From: a virus
Strand: one strand, 5' to 3'
IMG/VR virus record: IMGVR_UViG_3300010354_000744
Location: 1-22,330 of that record
Length of the DNA stretch: 22,330 nt
In this document: positions 21,321-22,330 of the stretch, piece by piece
Layout of the letters: each line of letters begins with the position of its first letter
How positions within the stretch are numbered: position 1 is the stretch's first letter
The notes under the pieces: generated by a model
What the model was told of the DNA's origin: nothing
Databases searched by the model: none
The model's input: only the letters and a program-made list of their open reading frames with translations
Made by a program: the position numbers and the translations under genes

Positions 21321-22063
21321 CGGCAGTCCTGCTGCAGACGACGACAGCACTGCAGGTGTCAGCAACGACGCCGGCTGCCATCTGGTTTCCGACGGCGCCA
21401 GGTGTCACGAGCCTGCCTGCAGCGCCTGCGGTAACGGTCAATCCATCGCCATACCCACCCAATAGCGTGGCGGTGCCTGCAGGGTTCGACAGGGGCAACC
21501 TCCAGGCCCTATTCGGCAGCATCCTGCCCTATGGCACGGCGGCGGTATGGCCTCGGGAGATGAATGCCACGACGGTCTTGCCGCCATATAACGAGATCGT
21601 CCCAACGGTTGGCGAAACACGCACGGCATGCGATGTCCTGGACTTCCCGTATACGTTCACGCTGCCAGGGGCAACCGCAACACTGCAGACCACAACGGCG
21701 CTGCAGGTGGTCAGCCTGTGGCTGGTTGGCAGTGAGACGCTGACGCTAGGCACGACGACGGCCTGTGATGTGTCGAGCCTGTTTCAGGTTGGCATCCATC
21801 AGGTGCCAGCCGTTATCACGACGCAACTGCACGTGACGACCTATGCCGTCGGGCTGCTGTTCTTTGATACATCGTGTGCCGTTGTAGTGGCGCCGCAGGT
21901 GTCGCTTGAAGTGGCGACGACATCTAGCGTGGTGCGGGCGCCAGATATTGTGCTGACAACAGGGCCACAACTGATGGTTATCGAGCGGACCTACTTCAGT
22001 GATTGGAGCTGGCAGAATTACGAATGGGACGCTGATACGTGGCCGGAGGGATGGGCAAACTAG
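21317..22063 (+). CDS. tail protein with repeated Thr-rich motifs (248 aa)
   Basis: No family recognised. The sequence has a repeated motif LQTTTALQV at residues 6-14 and 123-131, alternating with TRTACDVLDF (101-110) and TTTACDVSSLF (146-156), and looser echoes (TTQLHVTTYAV, SLEVATTSSVV). A beta-repeat or stacked-strand structure is likely. The first half also has a Pro/Ala-rich part (TAPGVTSLPAAPAVTVNPSPYPPN). The C-terminus is Trp-rich (SDWSWQNYEWDADTWPEGWAN), as often at the start of a binding domain. Position after the hub suggests tail-tip fibre or spike component. ATGA overlap with the hub gene. Confidence 0.7.
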   Translation: MTAVLLQTTTALQVSATTPAAIWFPTAPGVTSLPAAPAVTVNPSPYPPNSVAVPAGFDRGNLQALFGSILPYGTAAVWPREMNATTVLPPYNEIVPTVGETRTACDVLDFPYTFTLPGATATLQTTTALQVVSLWLVGSETLTLGTTTACDVSSLFQVGIHQVPAVITTQLHVTTYAVGLLFFDTSCAVVVAPQVSLEVATTSSVVRAPDIVLTTGPQLMVIERTYFSDWSWQNYEWDADTWPEGWAN

Positions 22064-22080
22064 AGAGCCGATGGTGACGG

Positions 22081-22330
22081 ATGACAGCACCGAATCTACG
22101 AACACCAGCGACGGTAACAGGCAAGACCGCTGTGGCATTGGTTAGCACCAGCAATGCAGCGGTGCTGACAAATGCAGCGGCCAGTGGCAAGGCGCTGAAG
22201 ATCACGACGGTACGAGCGGCAAACATTACCGCGAGTGCTGCGACGATCAGCGTCAGCCATTATCGAAGCACGACGCATCGGTATTTGGTGAAAGGCAGCA
22301 GCGTGGATGCTGGAGAGGCGTTGATAGTGA
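22081..22330 (+). CDS. small virion protein, 3'-truncated by window end
   Basis: Starts at ATG 22081, forced because an in-frame TGA lies six bases upstream; the frame is still open at the window end (83 codons). The product MTAPNLRTPATVTGKTAVALV followed by TSNAAVLTNAASGKALKITTVRAANI and SAATISVSHYRSTTHRYLVKGSSVDAGEALIV matches my memory of small cyanophage structural proteins with the VTGKTA...VTNAA...(K)xxxxVxAANx pattern, of beta-sandwich type. It lies after the tail-tip genes, so it may be a baseplate or fibre attachment protein. It resembles the decoration-like protein at 9422 in composition. Family call from recollection, moderate certainty. Confidence 0.7.
   Translation, partial: MTAPNLRTPATVTGKTAVALVSTSNAAVLTNAAASGKALKITTVRAANITASAATISVSHYRSTTHRYLVKGSSVDAGEALIV

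Overview
The window is a late-gene cluster of a tailed phage or prophage, almost entirely on the + strand. The tail tube, tape measure, distal-tail and hub-like genes, with no recognisable contractile sheath, point to siphovirus morphology. The likely host is a cyanobacterium, probably a high-GC Synechococcus/Cyanobium-like lineage. The clues are a group-2-like sigma-70 factor, a vanadium-haloperoxidase-type enzyme (a family known in marine Synechococcus), and a last, partial gene that looks like a virion protein common in cyanophages. The host call is inference. I see no integrase, tRNA, CRISPR array or IS element, so whether the phage is temperate or lytic cannot be decided here.

Layout. 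Positions 1-1698 hold a chain of coupled genes: the end of an unknown gene, a 27-residue membrane peptide, a 118-residue unknown, and a 403-residue vanadium-haloperoxidase/PAP2-fold enzyme. A convergent small gene (1695-1994, minus) encodes a membrane-plus-coiled-coil protein. From 2010 a new + strand unit runs: small unknown, RusA resolvase, unknown, TerS, TerL, a complete sigma-70 factor, DUF4055-type portal, two Lys-rich proteins, scaffold, a strong hairpin, major capsid protein, several small head proteins, a head-fibre-like lectin protein, a gpF-like morphogenesis protein, a histone-H1-like basic protein, a DnaT-like head-tail adaptor, a second sigma-like protein (region 2 only) and the tail tube.

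An intrinsic terminator at 15377-15406 closes that unit. A two-gene operon on the minus strand follows (15406-16268), probably neck or tail-completion proteins. It sits exactly where tail-assembly chaperones would be expected. The + strand resumes with the tape measure, a distal-tail-like protein with internal duplication, a large hub-like protein, a repeat-containing tail protein and a truncated virion protein running off the end.

How the genes work together. TerS/TerL package DNA through the portal into a scaffold-built capsid. gpF-like, DnaT-like and the inverted pair complete the head and neck. Tail tube, tape measure and the 18484-22063 genes build the tail. Two sigma-like proteins inside the morphogenesis cluster, a 9-base element (GGCAAGCTA) repeated at five gene junctions, a terminator and an inverted gene pair suggest more transcriptional wiring than usual for a late operon. 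The most notable cargo is the haloperoxidase-like enzyme.

No stretch over 300 bases lacks a gene. The largest gaps are 8285-8361 (hairpin) and 15355-15405 (terminator).
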